Origin: Adhaeribacter_A terreus
GTDB lineage: Bacteria; Bacteroidota; Bacteroidia; Cytophagales; Hymenobacteraceae
Assembly: GCF_042657365.1 (NCBI RefSeq)
Contig: NZ_JBHSKT010000002.1
Coordinates: 434,001 to 498,000 of the forward strand
DNA: 64,000 nt
Direction of reading: 5' to 3'
Under the pieces are notes generated by a model. The model ran no database searches and was not told the DNA's origin. It worked only from the letters and a program-made list of their open reading frames with translations. The translations under genes were made by a program, and so were the position numbers. How positions within the stretch are numbered: the stretch's first letter is position 1; each line of letters starts with the position of its first letter. Below are positions 34,518-43,393 of the stretch, piece by piece.

Positions 34518-35702
34518 ATGGCTACCACATCGCAGGTAATGCAGACCCAGGTTTTTCATTCGCCCGGTTATTATATCCGGCAAAGATTGTTGCAGAACGG
34601 GCCGGCTATGCTGGGCTTAACCTTAGTTTTGATCGCATTTTTCATAGCGTTTTCGGGCTATTTATTGCTGCCAGATTCTACTACGAATGCGAACGATGGC
34701 ATTGTGGCGCTGCAAAAGAAACCGGCTGGTTTTACGGTTAAAATTCTGCGCGTTCCGAAAGCTGAAAAGCCGGAAGAAGTGAACAATTTTGAAAAGTGGT
34801 TATTCGGAGCACCGGTTGCTTTCGAAAGTATTCCGATAGACAATTATAAAATTGAACGCGACTTTTTAGTGGCAAAACCCTACCGTTCCGGCGCCGGACT
34901 GGATACTGCCGAAATGCGTTTCCCTTTGCAAAAACTATTACCGGCTTCAACAGTTCTGCATAAAAAGGGAAGTTTAACGCAGCAAATTGAAGATACTGCT
35001 ATTGAAACCCGAACGTACTGGCTGGGAACCGATAAAGCGGGCCGCGATGTGCTGAGTCGGTTGTTGCTTGGTACCCGAATTTCGTTGGGAATCGGGTTTC
35101 TGGCGGTTTTAATTTCGGTAACTATTGGTTTGCTGGCCGGCGCTTTGGCTGGTTACGCCGGTGGCTGGGTAGATAAGGCCATTATGTTTGTGATGACGGT
35201 GGTTTGGAGCGTGCCGGGCATTATGCTGGTAATAGCCATTAGTCTGGCGCTGGGCAGTAAAAGTGTCTGGGTTTCGTTTGTGGCGGTGGGCTTAACCATG
35301 TGGGTAGATGTGGCCCGGGTGGTGCGCGGCCAGGTTTTAAGTTTGAAAGAAAAGACGTATATTGAAGCAGCAAAAGTTGCGGGTTTACCCGAAATACGCA
35401 TTATTTTAAAGCATTTGCTGCCCAATTTATTAGGGCCGCTTATTGTAACAGCTACCGCTAATTTTGCTTCGGCAATTTTAATGGAAGCCGGTTTGAGTTT
35501 TCTGGGTCTGGGAGTACAGCCGCCGGCGCCTTCGTGGGGCATGATGGTAAATGAAGGCTTTCAATTAATTGGCTCCCGGAACAGTTTGTTTTTAGTTATC
35601 TTGCCCAGCTTATGTATAAGCTTGCTGGTGCTGGCTTTTAATTTGCTCGGAAACGGGCTACGCGACGCATATGACCCTAAAATTATCGTTACCAATGCCT
35701 GA
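34518..35702 (+). CDS. ABC transporter permease, DppC/OppC-like
   Basis: The 394-residue inner-membrane protein belongs to the peptide/nickel permease family. The EAA loop is recognisable (EAAKVAGLPEIRIILKHLLPNLLGP), as is the C-terminal GLSFLGLGVQPPAPSWGMMV. An extracytoplasmic insert of about 100 residues separates membrane segments 1 and 2, longer than in typical ~300-residue permeases but known in Bacteroidota. No DppB, ATPase or binding protein lies beside it. Part of the insert (RDFLVAKPYRSG) is encoded by a dispersed element. Confidence 0.9.
   Translation: MATTSQVMQTQVFHSPGYYIRQRLLQNGPAMLGLTLVLIAFFIAFSGYLLLPDSTTNANDGIVALQKKPAGFTVKILRVPKAEKPEEVNNFEKWLFGAPVAFESIPIDNYKIERDFLVAKPYRSGAGLDTAEMRFPLQKLLPASTVLHKKGSLTQQIEDTAIETRTYWLGTDKAGRDVLSRLLLGTRISLGIGFLAVLISVTIGLLAGALAGYAGGWVDKAIMFVMTVVWSVPGIMLVIAISLALGSKSVWVSFVAVGLTMWVDVARVVRGQVLSLKEKTYIEAAKVAGLPEIRIILKHLLPNLLGPLIVTATANFASAILMEAGLSFLGLGVQPPAPSWGMMVNEGFQLIGSRNSLFLVILPSLCISLLVLAFNLLGNGLRDAYDPKIIVTNA
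34860..34892 (+). repeat. Dispersed 34-bp element inside the permease gene
   Basis: GACTTTTTAGTGGC followed by AAAACCCTACCGTTCCG, in frame, encoding part of the extracytoplasmic insert. Confidence 0.55.
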
Positions 35703-36918
35703 GACCGTGGAAAGGAATATACAGCAGGAGCTAAATCTGAAGGAATTGGAACTGGCAGCGTTGCTTGAAATTACGCAGGCAATTAACAGCAACCTTCCGG
35801 AAAAAGCGCTTTATAAAATTTACCATTTCACGTTACTGGCCCAGTTAAAAATTAACCGGCTCACGCTTTTTGTGCAGGACGAAGCCTGGGAATGCAAGGT
35901 TTGTTTTGGCACTGCCACCGATTTTGTGAAACAGAACTTTCCGGAAGAGATCCGGAACCTGCGCGAAATTACCAAACTCAATAACCTGAACCTGGATAAA
36001 CGCTGGCGCGATTTCGACGTGGCTATTCCGGTAATTCAGGATGGGAAAGTGCTGGCTTTTGTGCTGATCGGGAATATTCATCCGTATTATTCCAACCTTG
36101 GGGCTTTATCGTTTATTCAGACGCTGAGTAATATTCTGATCGTGGCAATGGAAAACCGGAAAATGACCCGGCAACGATTGGCCCAGGAAGCTATGCGCAA
36201 CGAAATTCGTATTGCGCGAGAAGTGCAAGCTATGCTGTTTCCGAAGAGTTTGCCGAATGATAAAGACGTAGCGATACATGCTAGTTACATTCCTCACTCT
36301 ACCATAGGCGGCGATTATTACGATTACATTAAAATTGACGACGATCAGTTCCTGGTTTGCGTGGCCGACGTATCTGGTAAAGGCGTGCCGGCTTCGTTGC
36401 TGATGAGTAATTTTCAGGCCGGTTTGCGTACCATTCTGCGCCAGACCTCCGATCTGGAAACGGTAGTTTCAGAGCTGAATTACCTGATATACCGGAACGC
36501 GATCGCGGAGAAATTCATTACCAGTTTCTTTGCAATCTATAACCGGAAAACCAGCGAACTGCACTACGTGAATGCCGGCCACAACGCACCCGTTTTACTG
36601 TACGAAAACAATACCTGCCATTTACTGAACGAAGGTTGTACGATGCTGGGTATTTTTGAAGAATTGCCGTTCATGTCGGTAACCAAGGTGCTGATCCCGC
36701 AAAAATCGATGTTGCTTTGCTATACCGATGGTTTAACGGAAGTTTTCAACAAGGATGAAGATGAATACGGGCTGGAAAATACCATTAAATTCCTGCAACA
36801 TTCCCGTTACATGAACCTGCAGGTGCTGCACCGCGAATTGCTGGAAGATATCCGAATCTATAACGATGCCGCCGGTTTTGATGATGATATCACGCTGTTA
36901 AGCTGCCGTTTTAAGTAA
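35695..36918 (+). CDS. SpoIIE/RsbU-type PP2C phosphatase with N-terminal GAF-like domain
   Basis: The 407-residue cytosolic protein has a GAF-like sensor region (~15-155), a linker helix (AQEAMRNEIRIAREVQAMLFP) and a PP2C-type domain with metal-binding motifs IGGDYYDYIKIDD, VADVSGKGVPASLLMS, VNAGHNAPVLLY, CYTDGLTEVFN and FDDDITLLSCRF. Such phosphatases dephosphorylate anti-sigma-factor antagonists in partner-switching pathways; no partner gene is adjacent. I chose the ATG at 35695, which overlaps the permease stop by eight bases. A longer frame starts at 35671. Confidence 0.93.
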   Translation: MPETVERNIQQELNLKELELAALLEITQAINSNLPEKALYKIYHFTLLAQLKINRLTLFVQDEAWECKVCFGTATDFVKQNFPEEIRNLREITKLNNLNLDKRWRDFDVAIPVIQDGKVLAFVLIGNIHPYYSNLGALSFIQTLSNILIVAMENRKMTRQRLAQEAMRNEIRIAREVQAMLFPKSLPNDKDVAIHASYIPHSTIGGDYYDYIKIDDDQFLVCVADVSGKGVPASLLMSNFQAGLRTILRQTSDLETVVSELNYLIYRNAIAEKFITSFFAIYNRKTSELHYVNAGHNAPVLLYENNTCHLLNEGCTMLGIFEELPFMSVTKVLIPQKSMLLCYTDGLTEVFNKDEDEYGLENTIKFLQHSRYMNLQVLHRELLEDIRIYNDAAGFDDDITLLSCRFK

Positions 36919-36927
36919 ATCAATTCC

Positions 36928-36959
36928 GACTTTTTGAGGCTGAAACCCTACCGTTTTTT
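36928..36959 (+). repeat. Dispersed 34-bp element
   Basis: GACTTTTTGAGGCTGAAAC followed by CCTACCG and T6, 9 bases after the phosphatase stop and 10 before the next ATG. Confidence 0.65.
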
Positions 36960-36969
36960 GTTGAGTTTT

Positions 36970-37401
36970 ATGAAGAAACGTTATATCTGCGTTGCAATGC
37001 TGGCCGTTTGCAGCAACTTTGCCTGCACCCGTAAAAGTACGCCGGCAGCTGCTGTAAATAGTAAAACTGAGGTTCCGGCAAACGATCAGGTTTTTGTAAT
37101 GGTAGAAGAAATGCCGCGTTTTCCGGGTGGCGAAAGTGAACTGATAAACTTTATAAACAAGCACCTGATCTATCCGCAGGAAGCCCGGGATAACGGAGAG
37201 GAAGGCAGGGTAATCGTGCAGTTCGTAGTAACGAAAGAAGGTAGAATAACCAATCCTGAAGTTGTGCGGAGCGTTTCGCAAAGTATTGATAAGGAGGCGC
37301 TTCGTATTATTAGTAAAATGCCTTTATGGCAACCAGGCAGGCAAAATGGGCGACCGGTAGATACCCGTTATACCTTGCCTTTCATGTTTCAATTACAGTA
37401 A
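36970..37401 (+). CDS. Lipoprotein with TonB C-terminal domain
   Basis: The 143-residue protein has a lipoprotein-type signal (MKKRYICVAMLAVCSNFAC; Cys14 or Cys19). The TonB_C-like domain has FPGGESELINFINKHLIYPQEARDNG, GRVIVQFVVTKEG and WQPGRQNGRPVDTRYTLPF. TonB normally carries an N-terminal membrane anchor and Pro-rich spacer, which are missing, so this looks like one of the short periplasmic TonB-C proteins common in Bacteroidota rather than a working energy transducer. I chose the ATG at 36970; an upstream frame from 36934 lacks a signal. Confidence 0.82.
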   Translation: MKKRYICVAMLAVCSNFACTRKSTPAAAVNSKTEVPANDQVFVMVEEMPRFPGGESELINFINKHLIYPQEARDNGEEGRVIVQFVVTKEGRITNPEVVRSVSQSIDKEALRIISKMPLWQPGRQNGRPVDTRYTLPFMFQLQ

Positions 37402-37409
37402 AAACAAGC

Positions 37410-37440
37410 AGTTTTTAAGCACAAAAGCATAGCGTTTTGA
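37410..37440 (+). repeat. Dispersed 34-bp element between convergent genes
   Basis: AGTTTTTAAGCACAAAAG followed by CATAGCGTTTTGA. Confidence 0.55.
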
Positions 37441-37472
37441 AACGGAGATTCGCTTTTAACTAGAAGCTAAAA

Positions 37473-38939
37473 CTAATTCAACGCTTCCGTTTGCTTTTTC
37501 TCCCTTGTCCAGATATCGAGTTTTATCAGGAAGGCAATGGAAATGAAGTAGAACGAACCGATCTTATCTACTTCCAGCAGTTCGTTGAGGGTAAGGTGAA
37601 AAATGATAATGATGAGGCAAAGCGCTGTGCCAACTATTACGGCCCGCGTTTCCGGATCTTTGGTGCGATGATAAAGCGTTTGCGGTAAGATCAGCATATA
37701 ACCGATCAGAGCCAAAAAAAGCAGCAAACCGATAATGCCCTGCTCGGCGAGTTGCAGTAAAAAGTAATTGTGTACGGTAGATTTTTCAGGATTATCGCTT
37801 ACGTAAGTCCGGAAGCGTTTAACGGTGTAGCGTTTATATTCCGGGTAAAATGTGCTTGGGCCGGTACCGGTAAATGGTTTTTCGGCTACCATGTGCATGG
37901 CGGCAACCCAGCGGTAAACGCGTTCCATTCCCGAAACATCTTCGAGCTTGTACGTAGCCTGTAAGTGTTTGCCGAAATTATCGCGGTTGAAAACCGTTTT
38001 CTCGAATTTAGGGGCGTAATTCAGATAATTTTCATTGTTCAGGAAGAAATAGAAGGCAAATGCGGCTCCCAGATAAGCAACGATTACCATAAGTTTGGTA
38101 AGCTTAAACCGGATGGCCAGAAAATAAAATCCGGCAATAGGCAGCGAAAGCCAGGAAGCACGCGTGTAAGAAAAGCCTACACCAGCCACCATAATAAGCA
38201 GGCTACAGATCAGAAAAAACTTCACCCAACCTTTCCGGCCTTTCAATAAAGTGAATACATAGGGAATGAAAAACGCGACGACCGTGGCATAAATCACGTG
38301 GTTCATGAAGAACGGCGTAACCGACCGGTGCACTGCGTGAAAAGCAAACCCTTTGAGGGCGTGTTTGAAAAGCGAAAAAAGGATCAGACCGATAAGCGGA
38401 ACCAGGAAGAACCACAAAATGCGTTTAATGTCTTTTACATCGCGGATTATGGAGCCAGTAAGCAGCAAAAACGGCACGATGTACCAAACCTTGGCCAGCA
38501 GATATTTTATAGATTTGGTTTGATCTACGGAAAAAGGCATAACCAAAAGCGCCCACAAATAAGTAGCCCCGATGAGCACCACGAGCGGGTGCGACAGAAA
38601 ACGTTTGTCAGGTTTAAAACCAATGAGCAACGAAGCCATGAAACAACCCGTGAGCAGAAGCATGAGCGGCTCGGCCGGAAGATCCATGCGCAGCCCACCA
38701 AACGGAATAAAGAACTCCATAGAGAACGGCAGGCTGAATATGAGCAGGTAGTAAAGCGCGCGGTAATTAGTTAAAAGCAAAAGCAATAGTAAAATTCCGG
38801 CCGGAATACCCAGCCAAACCGACGTGTTTTTATAAACACCCCAGCAAACGGAACCAACTATTAAGCTGCCAAAACCCCAGAAAATAAGCTGTTCAGTAAC
38901 TTTTTCGGGAAGCGGCAGGTGTGCTTTTACGAACTTCAT
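37473..38939 (-). CDS. O-antigen ligase/polymerase family protein (Wzy/WaaL-like)
   Basis: The 488-residue polytopic protein has about ten to twelve hydrophobic segments and a large loop with the Wzy_C region (WVAAMHMVAEKPFTGTGPSTFYPEY...VHNYFLLQLAEQGIIGLLLFL, residues ~350-420). It probably polymerises or ligates surface polysaccharide. Its ATG immediately adjoins the stop of the chain-length regulator gene, so the two are translationally coupled. Confidence 0.88.
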   Translation of the reverse strand: MKFVKAHLPLPEKVTEQLIFWGFGSLIVGSVCWGVYKNTSVWLGIPAGILLLLLLLTNYRALYYLLIFSLPFSMEFFIPFGGLRMDLPAEPLMLLLTGCFMASLLIGFKPDKRFLSHPLVVLIGATYLWALLVMPFSVDQTKSIKYLLAKVWYIVPFLLLTGSIIRDVKDIKRILWFFLVPLIGLILFSLFKHALKGFAFHAVHRSVTPFFMNHVIYATVVAFFIPYVFTLLKGRKGWVKFFLICSLLIMVAGVGFSYTRASWLSLPIAGFYFLAIRFKLTKLMVIVAYLGAAFAFYFFLNNENYLNYAPKFEKTVFNRDNFGKHLQATYKLEDVSGMERVYRWVAAMHMVAEKPFTGTGPSTFYPEYKRYTVKRFRTYVSDNPEKSTVHNYFLLQLAEQGIIGLLLFLALIGYMLILPQTLYHRTKDPETRAVIVGTALCLIIIIFHLTLNELLEVDKIGSFYFISIAFLIKLDIWTREKKQTEALN

Positions 38940-40051
38940 TATTCAAAACGATACTTTTCGCGCTTAAATAATTCGTAAAGCGAAACGAAAATTACCGATA
39001 ACAGGAATGTTACAATGGTTGAACCCGCCACGATGAGCCAACGGATCGGTTTGATTTTGCGGTTTGCGGCTTCGGCTTTCTGTACTACGTTAATAGTTGA
39101 GATCTTGCCGTTCAGTGCAATTTTAGCGTTGTCGTAGTTAGCTTTGGCTTTTATGTAGCGCGAAAGCATATTCGATTGAATGGAATCAAGATCTCTGGTA
39201 GCTTTCAGGCCGGCCGCATATTTATCTAAATTATAAACGGAACCGGAGCTGGTAAGGGTAGTAAGCGCTTTTTCCAGACCATTTATTTTAGCTTTCAGGG
39301 CCGTAGTGCTACCGCCGGTTTGCTGCATCACTTCCAGTTCGCCTTTGGCTTGGGCCAGTTCGGTCTGGGTTTCGATCACGCTTTTGCTTAAGTGATAACC
39401 TTCGTCGGCCAGGCCGTAAATGCCGTAATTTTTACGCACTTCGTTCAGGCTGTCGCGCAGGTTAAGGTAGGCTTTGGAATAATAATTATACTGGTCTTTG
39501 TAAATTTCCATTACCCGTTTGCGGTTCTCGAGCGGAAGTTCCTGGTTCAGCACATCGATGCGGGCGGCAATGTCGTTGGCAATGGCGGCGGCTTTGTATT
39601 TATCGTGGCTGATGAAGCTGATCTCCAAAGCGTCGCGGTCGTTGGGGCGTACATCGAGGTTGGTGTACCACATGTTCATGGCGCCAAATTTATTGATGTC
39701 GCTTTCCATGTCCTGATACCCGTAGTCGAGGTAAAGTTTATACTTGTAGATCATGAAATAAGCCAGCTGCTCGGAAGTGGCTATGGTCGTTAAGCGGTCC
39801 AGTTCTACGGAAGAGCCGGTTACTTCAATTTTATCGCCCTGCAGAATGCGGTCCGGATCTACGCTCAGGATATTGGCCGGGTAAATAATGGTTGTAGACT
39901 GGTATTCGTTGGTAAGCAGCAGGGAAACGCCGGCGCTGCCCAGCATGGCAAGAATGCTAAGCACCAGGATAGGATATTTCCAACGATTCAGAACAGGCAC
40001 CAATCCGAGGAGATTTTTCGGACGTTCAGACATAGTTTGCGTAACGCTCAT
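38939..40051 (-). CDS. Polysaccharide chain-length determinant, Wzz/GumC type
   Basis: The 370-residue protein has two membrane segments (RWKYPILVLSILAMLGSAGVS near 27-48 and LIVAGSTIVTFLLSVIFVS near 340) enclosing a periplasmic coiled-coil region. This is the Wzz topology without a C-terminal tyrosine kinase. It sets polymer chain length with the adjacent Wzy-like protein. A -7-like box (TAATTTTG on the minus strand, 40069-40076) lies 18 bases before the ATG. Confidence 0.88.
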   Translation of the reverse strand: MSVTQTMSERPKNLLGLVPVLNRWKYPILVLSILAMLGSAGVSLLLTNEYQSTTIIYPANILSVDPDRILQGDKIEVTGSSVELDRLTTIATSEQLAYFMIYKYKLYLDYGYQDMESDINKFGAMNMWYTNLDVRPNDRDALEISFISHDKYKAAAIANDIAARIDVLNQELPLENRKRVMEIYKDQYNYYSKAYLNLRDSLNEVRKNYGIYGLADEGYHLSKSVIETQTELAQAKGELEVMQQTGGSTTALKAKINGLEKALTTLTSSGSVYNLDKYAAGLKATRDLDSIQSNMLSRYIKAKANYDNAKIALNGKISTINVVQKAEAANRKIKPIRWLIVAGSTIVTFLLSVIFVSLYELFKREKYRFE

Positions 40052-40068
40052 GGTAAAGAATATTCATT

Positions 40069-40076
40069 CAAAATTA
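40069..40076 (-). promoter_or_regulatory. Bacteroidota -7 box for wzz-wzy transcript
   Basis: TAATTTTG on the minus strand fits TAnnTTTG; no clear -33 box. Confidence 0.4.
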
Positions 40077-40159
40077 GCCAAAAAACTCAAACTATCCTAA
40101 AACAAAGGAGCCCGAAAGTTGGGAATATTTGCTGCAGGTTGCCTATTTATTGCGTTACT

Positions 40160-40187
40160 TTGCAGGCGCTAAACCCTACCGTTTATT
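40160..40187 (+). repeat. Dispersed 34-bp element, 5' arm weak
   Basis: TTTGCAGGCGC followed by AAACCCTACCGTTTATT. Its last three bases, ATT, are the possible start of the flippase gene. Confidence 0.5.
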
Positions 40188-40235
40188 AAAAAGCTACTCG
40201 GAAATATAAGTTTTATTCTACTGCTGAACCTGCTG

Positions 40236-41609
40236 GTGAAACCCATTGGCATTGTGGTAGAAAACCTGGTGCAGGACCGGATCGGTCACGAGGCTTTTGG
40301 TTTGTTCAGTGCTTTGTTTTCGCTGGCAACCATAGGGGCCGTACTTTCCGATCTGGGAATAAGCCAGCTGGCTACCAAGAAAATTGCCGCCGATAAAAGC
40401 TATTTTGAAGCCTATTTTCCTACCGTTTTTCCCATTAAGATTCTGCTGGCGCTGTTGTTTCCGCTTCTAATGCTGGCGCTTGGGTTTATTTTAGGTTACG
40501 ACGCACACACACTTTATCTGCTGTTTTTCATAGCATTTACCTTCGGAATTTCACAATTCATTTTGTTTTTCCGGGCAACGCTGCAGGGCAACCAGAATTT
40601 TAACGTGGATGCCGTAGGTTCTGTGGCCGATAAATTCCTGCTGGTGTTTTTTGTGCTCGCCCTTTTACCCGTGGGGCTTACGCTGGAGAATTTTGTGTAT
40701 GCGCGCGCGCTGGCAACCGGGCTGGCTTTTGTGGCGCTTTATTTCCTGATCACGAAATTATACGGCCGGCTGCGCATAAAACTAAACCGCGTGCATTTAA
40801 AAGAATTGCTGCGCGACAGTTTGCCGTTTGCCCTTATTACGCTGGTTTATGGCATTAACGAACGCGTGGATATTGTAATGCTGGAACGGCTTTCTTCGGC
40901 CAAAGAAGCAGGTCTATACGCCGGACCGTACCGCTGGGTAGATGCCGTAATGATGTATCTCTGGACCATTCTGCCCATATTTTTCGCCAAATTCGCCTTG
41001 ACCATACAGGATAAAAAAGAGCAGGAAAAACTGTTGCATTTCGGGCAGGTAGTGGTGAGTTTGCCCATTATTTTTATCTGCGTTTTTTCATTTTTCTACG
41101 GCGAGCTTTTCTTTTTTCAGTTCAGCAACAGCACACCGGCCGAAATTGCGGCCATGGTACGCAACCTGCAGATCTTATTTCTGAACGTTTTGGTGCATGG
41201 TTTTTTTGCCATTTACAGTACCCTTTTAACTTCGAGCAATTTTGAAAAACCGGTAAGCAAGCTGGTAGCGGCCAGTATTGTTATAAACCTGACGCTCAAC
41301 GTTATTTTTATTCCGGAATATGGCTCGTTGGCAGCCGCCTGGAACACCCTTTTTTGTGCGGTTTTCGTATCTGTAGGGTACTTTATAATGGTTGGGCGCA
41401 AGGTGAAAATAAAACTACCTTATGCGTTGCTCTTAAAACTGGTTTTATTGACTGTTTTGCTTGGTGGGCTGTTTTTTGGGTTAAATTATCTCTCCGGTTT
41501 GTGGTGGCTGAATACAATATTGGCCGGCGCAGGGTTTTTAATTTTGGTTTTTATATTGCAGATTATTAGTTTAGCTCAAATACGGCAATTGCTAAACCGT
41601 AGACCTTAA
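40236..41609 (+). CDS. Polysaccharide flippase (MOP/Wzx-like)
   Basis: The 457-residue protein from GTG 40236 has multiple membrane segments and the oligosaccharide flippase pattern (AFGLFSALFSLATIGAVLSD...GISQLATKKIA). It probably moves lipid-linked repeat units across the inner membrane. The GTG start omits a membrane helix: the frame stays open upstream, and 17 more codons (KKLLGNISFILLLNLLV) complete a normal first segment, but the only initiation-like codon there is ATT at 40185-40187. The gene is divergent from wzz and starts a five-gene run to 44490. Confidence 0.85.
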   Translation: MKPIGIVVENLVQDRIGHEAFGLFSALFSLATIGAVLSDLGISQLATKKIAADKSYFEAYFPTVFPIKILLALLFPLLMLALGFILGYDAHTLYLLFFIAFTFGISQFILFFRATLQGNQNFNVDAVGSVADKFLLVFFVLALLPVGLTLENFVYARALATGLAFVALYFLITKLYGRLRIKLNRVHLKELLRDSLPFALITLVYGINERVDIVMLERLSSAKEAGLYAGPYRWVDAVMMYLWTILPIFFAKFALTIQDKKEQEKLLHFGQVVVSLPIIFICVFSFFYGELFFFQFSNSTPAEIAAMVRNLQILFLNVLVHGFFAIYSTLLTSSNFEKPVSKLVAASIVINLTLNVIFIPEYGSLAAAWNTLFCAVFVSVGYFIMVGRKVKIKLPYALLLKLVLLTVLLGGLFFGLNYLSGLWWLNTILAGAGFLILVFILQIISLAQIRQLLNRRP

Positions 41610-41621
41610 TCTCACCTGCTC

Positions 41622-42764
41622 TTGAAAATAGCTGTTAACACGCGTTTTTTACTTGCCGGCCGCCTCGAGGGCATCGGGAAGTTTACTTTTGAAACCCTCC
41701 GCCGGATGGTAGCCAACCACCCGGAACATGAATTTTACTTTTTTTTCGACCGGCCTTTCGATAAGCAATTTATTTTTGGGCCGAACGTAAAACCCATCGT
41801 ACTTTCTCCGCCGGCGCGCCACCCGTTCCTTTTTTATATCTGGTTCGAATGGAGTGTTTCCCGCGCGCTAAAAAAAATTAAGCCCGATGTGTTTTTGTCT
41901 ACCGACGGCCTGACTACGCTTTGCACCAAAGTTCCGCGCGTAACCGTAATGCACGACCTGGCTTTTGAGCATTATCCGCAGGATCTGGGTTTTATAGTAC
42001 GGAAATATCTGCAGCACTATACGCCTAAATTTGCAAAAGCTTCGGAAAGGATCGTGGCCGTTTCAGAATTTACGAAACAAGACCTGGTGAAAACCTACGG
42101 CGTGCCTGCCAGGAAAATTGATGTAGTTTATAACGATGCCAGCGATAATTTTCAACCGGCTACGGAAGAAGAACAGAAGACAACGAAGCAGAAATTCAGC
42201 CACGGCAAACCGTTTTTCATATTTGTAGGAGCTTTGCATCCGCGAAAAAACCTGGTAAATCTGTATAAAGCTTTCGATAAATTTAAAAGGCAAAGCCGCT
42301 GCGAAGCCAAGCTTTTAATTGTGGGCCGTAAAGCCTGGAAAGCAGGGGAAATTTCAGATACCTTTAAGCAGCTTGAATTTCAGGAAGATGTGATCTGCAC
42401 CGGCCGCGTAAGCGACGAAGATCTGCGTTTGCTTTATGGCTCGGCGCTGGCCAATGTTTACGTGCCTACGCTGGAAGGTTTTGGAATTCCGATCGTAGAA
42501 GCGCAGAAATGTGCGTGCCCGGTAATTACTTCGAACGTAAGTTCTATGCCCGAAGTAGCCGGCGATGCGGCTTTGTTGGTAGATCCGTTCAATATAAATG
42601 AAATTGCCGGCGCGATGCAGGATATCTGGAAAGATCATGGGCTGCGTATTTCGTTAGCTTATTTAGGCCGGAAAAATCTCCAGCGTTTTTCCTGGGATAA
42701 AAGTGCTGAAAAACTTAGCGAGTCGTTGAGTAAAGCCGTTCAATCTGCCTCTAAACCAAACTGA
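41622..42764 (+). CDS. Glycosyltransferase family 4 (GT-B)
   Basis: The 380-residue GT-B enzyme starts at TTG 41622 (MKIAVNTRFLLAGRLEGIGKF). It has an acceptor-side domain with VPRVTVMHDLAFEHYP and a C-terminal domain with FVGALHPRKNL and the donor-binding EGFGIPIVEAQKCACPVITS (EX7E). It probably adds a sugar to the surface polysaccharide; specificity unknown. It begins 12 bases after the flippase stop. Confidence 0.93.
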   Translation: MKIAVNTRFLLAGRLEGIGKFTFETLRRMVANHPEHEFYFFFDRPFDKQFIFGPNVKPIVLSPPARHPFLFYIWFEWSVSRALKKIKPDVFLSTDGLTTLCTKVPRVTVMHDLAFEHYPQDLGFIVRKYLQHYTPKFAKASERIVAVSEFTKQDLVKTYGVPARKIDVVYNDASDNFQPATEEEQKTTKQKFSHGKPFFIFVGALHPRKNLVNLYKAFDKFKRQSRCEAKLLIVGRKAWKAGEISDTFKQLEFQEDVICTGRVSDEDLRLLYGSALANVYVPTLEGFGIPIVEAQKCACPVITSNVSSMPEVAGDAALLVDPFNINEIAGAMQDIWKDHGLRISLAYLGRKNLQRFSWDKSAEKLSESLSKAVQSASKPN

Positions 42765-43393
42765 TGCAGCTTTACCGCTTACCAGATTTCGTCCGTACGC
42801 TCTTACCGCAACTTGAATGGCGTAAAAATGCGCTGGAAAAGATCATTTACCTGACCTTCGACGATGGGCCAATTCCGGAAGTGACTGATTTTGTTTTGAA
42901 CACCCTGGAAAAGTATAATGCGAAAGGTACTTTTTTCTGCGTTGGCGAAAACGTGCAGAAACACCCCGAAATTGCTAAGCGCGTTTTAGAACAAGGTCAC
43001 CGTTTAGGCAACCATACTTTCAACCATTTAAAAGCCTGGAAAACCGCCACCAAACCGTATCTGGAAAACATAAAAAAGTGCGATGTTGTTTTAGAACCGT
43101 TTATTTCTGAAACAGAAAAACCGCTTTTCCGGCCACCCTACGGGCAAATTTCCCTGAGCAAGATCAAACACCTGCAGTCGCAATTCCGCATTATTATGTG
43201 GGATCTGCTTACCTGCGATTACGACCAGGCGTTGCAACCCGAAATTTGCCTGGCTAAAAGCCTGGAACTTACGCGCTCCGGCTCCATTGTGGTTTTTCAC
43301 GATAGTCTGAAGGCCCGCCGGAACCTGGAGTTTGTGCTGCCGCGTTACCTCGAGTTTTTTCACCGCCAGGGCTACCGTTTTCAGGCATTATGA
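42764..43393 (+). CDS. Polysaccharide deacetylase (NodB, CE4)
   Basis: The 209-residue enzyme has the CE4 motifs: YLTFDDGPIPEVTD (catalytic Asp and metal Asp), GHRLGNHTFNH (metal His pair) and FRPPYGQISLSK. It has no signal peptide, so it probably acts in the cytoplasm or needs another export route. Its ATG overlaps the previous TGA by one base. The last codons are encoded by a dispersed element. Confidence 0.93.
   Translation: MQLYRLPDFVRTLLPQLEWRKNALEKIIYLTFDDGPIPEVTDFVLNTLEKYNAKGTFFCVGENVQKHPEIAKRVLEQGHRLGNHTFNHLKAWKTATKPYLENIKKCDVVLEPFISETEKPLFRPPYGQISLSKIKHLQSQFRIIMWDLLTCDYDQALQPEICLAKSLELTRSGSIVVFHDSLKARRNLEFVLPRYLEFFHRQGYRFQAL
43352..43384 (+). repeat. Dispersed 34-bp element at the deacetylase 3' end
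   Basis: GAGTTTTTTCACCGCCAGGG followed by CTACCGTTTTCAG, in frame, encoding the C-terminal EFFHRQGYRFQ. Confidence 0.55.
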
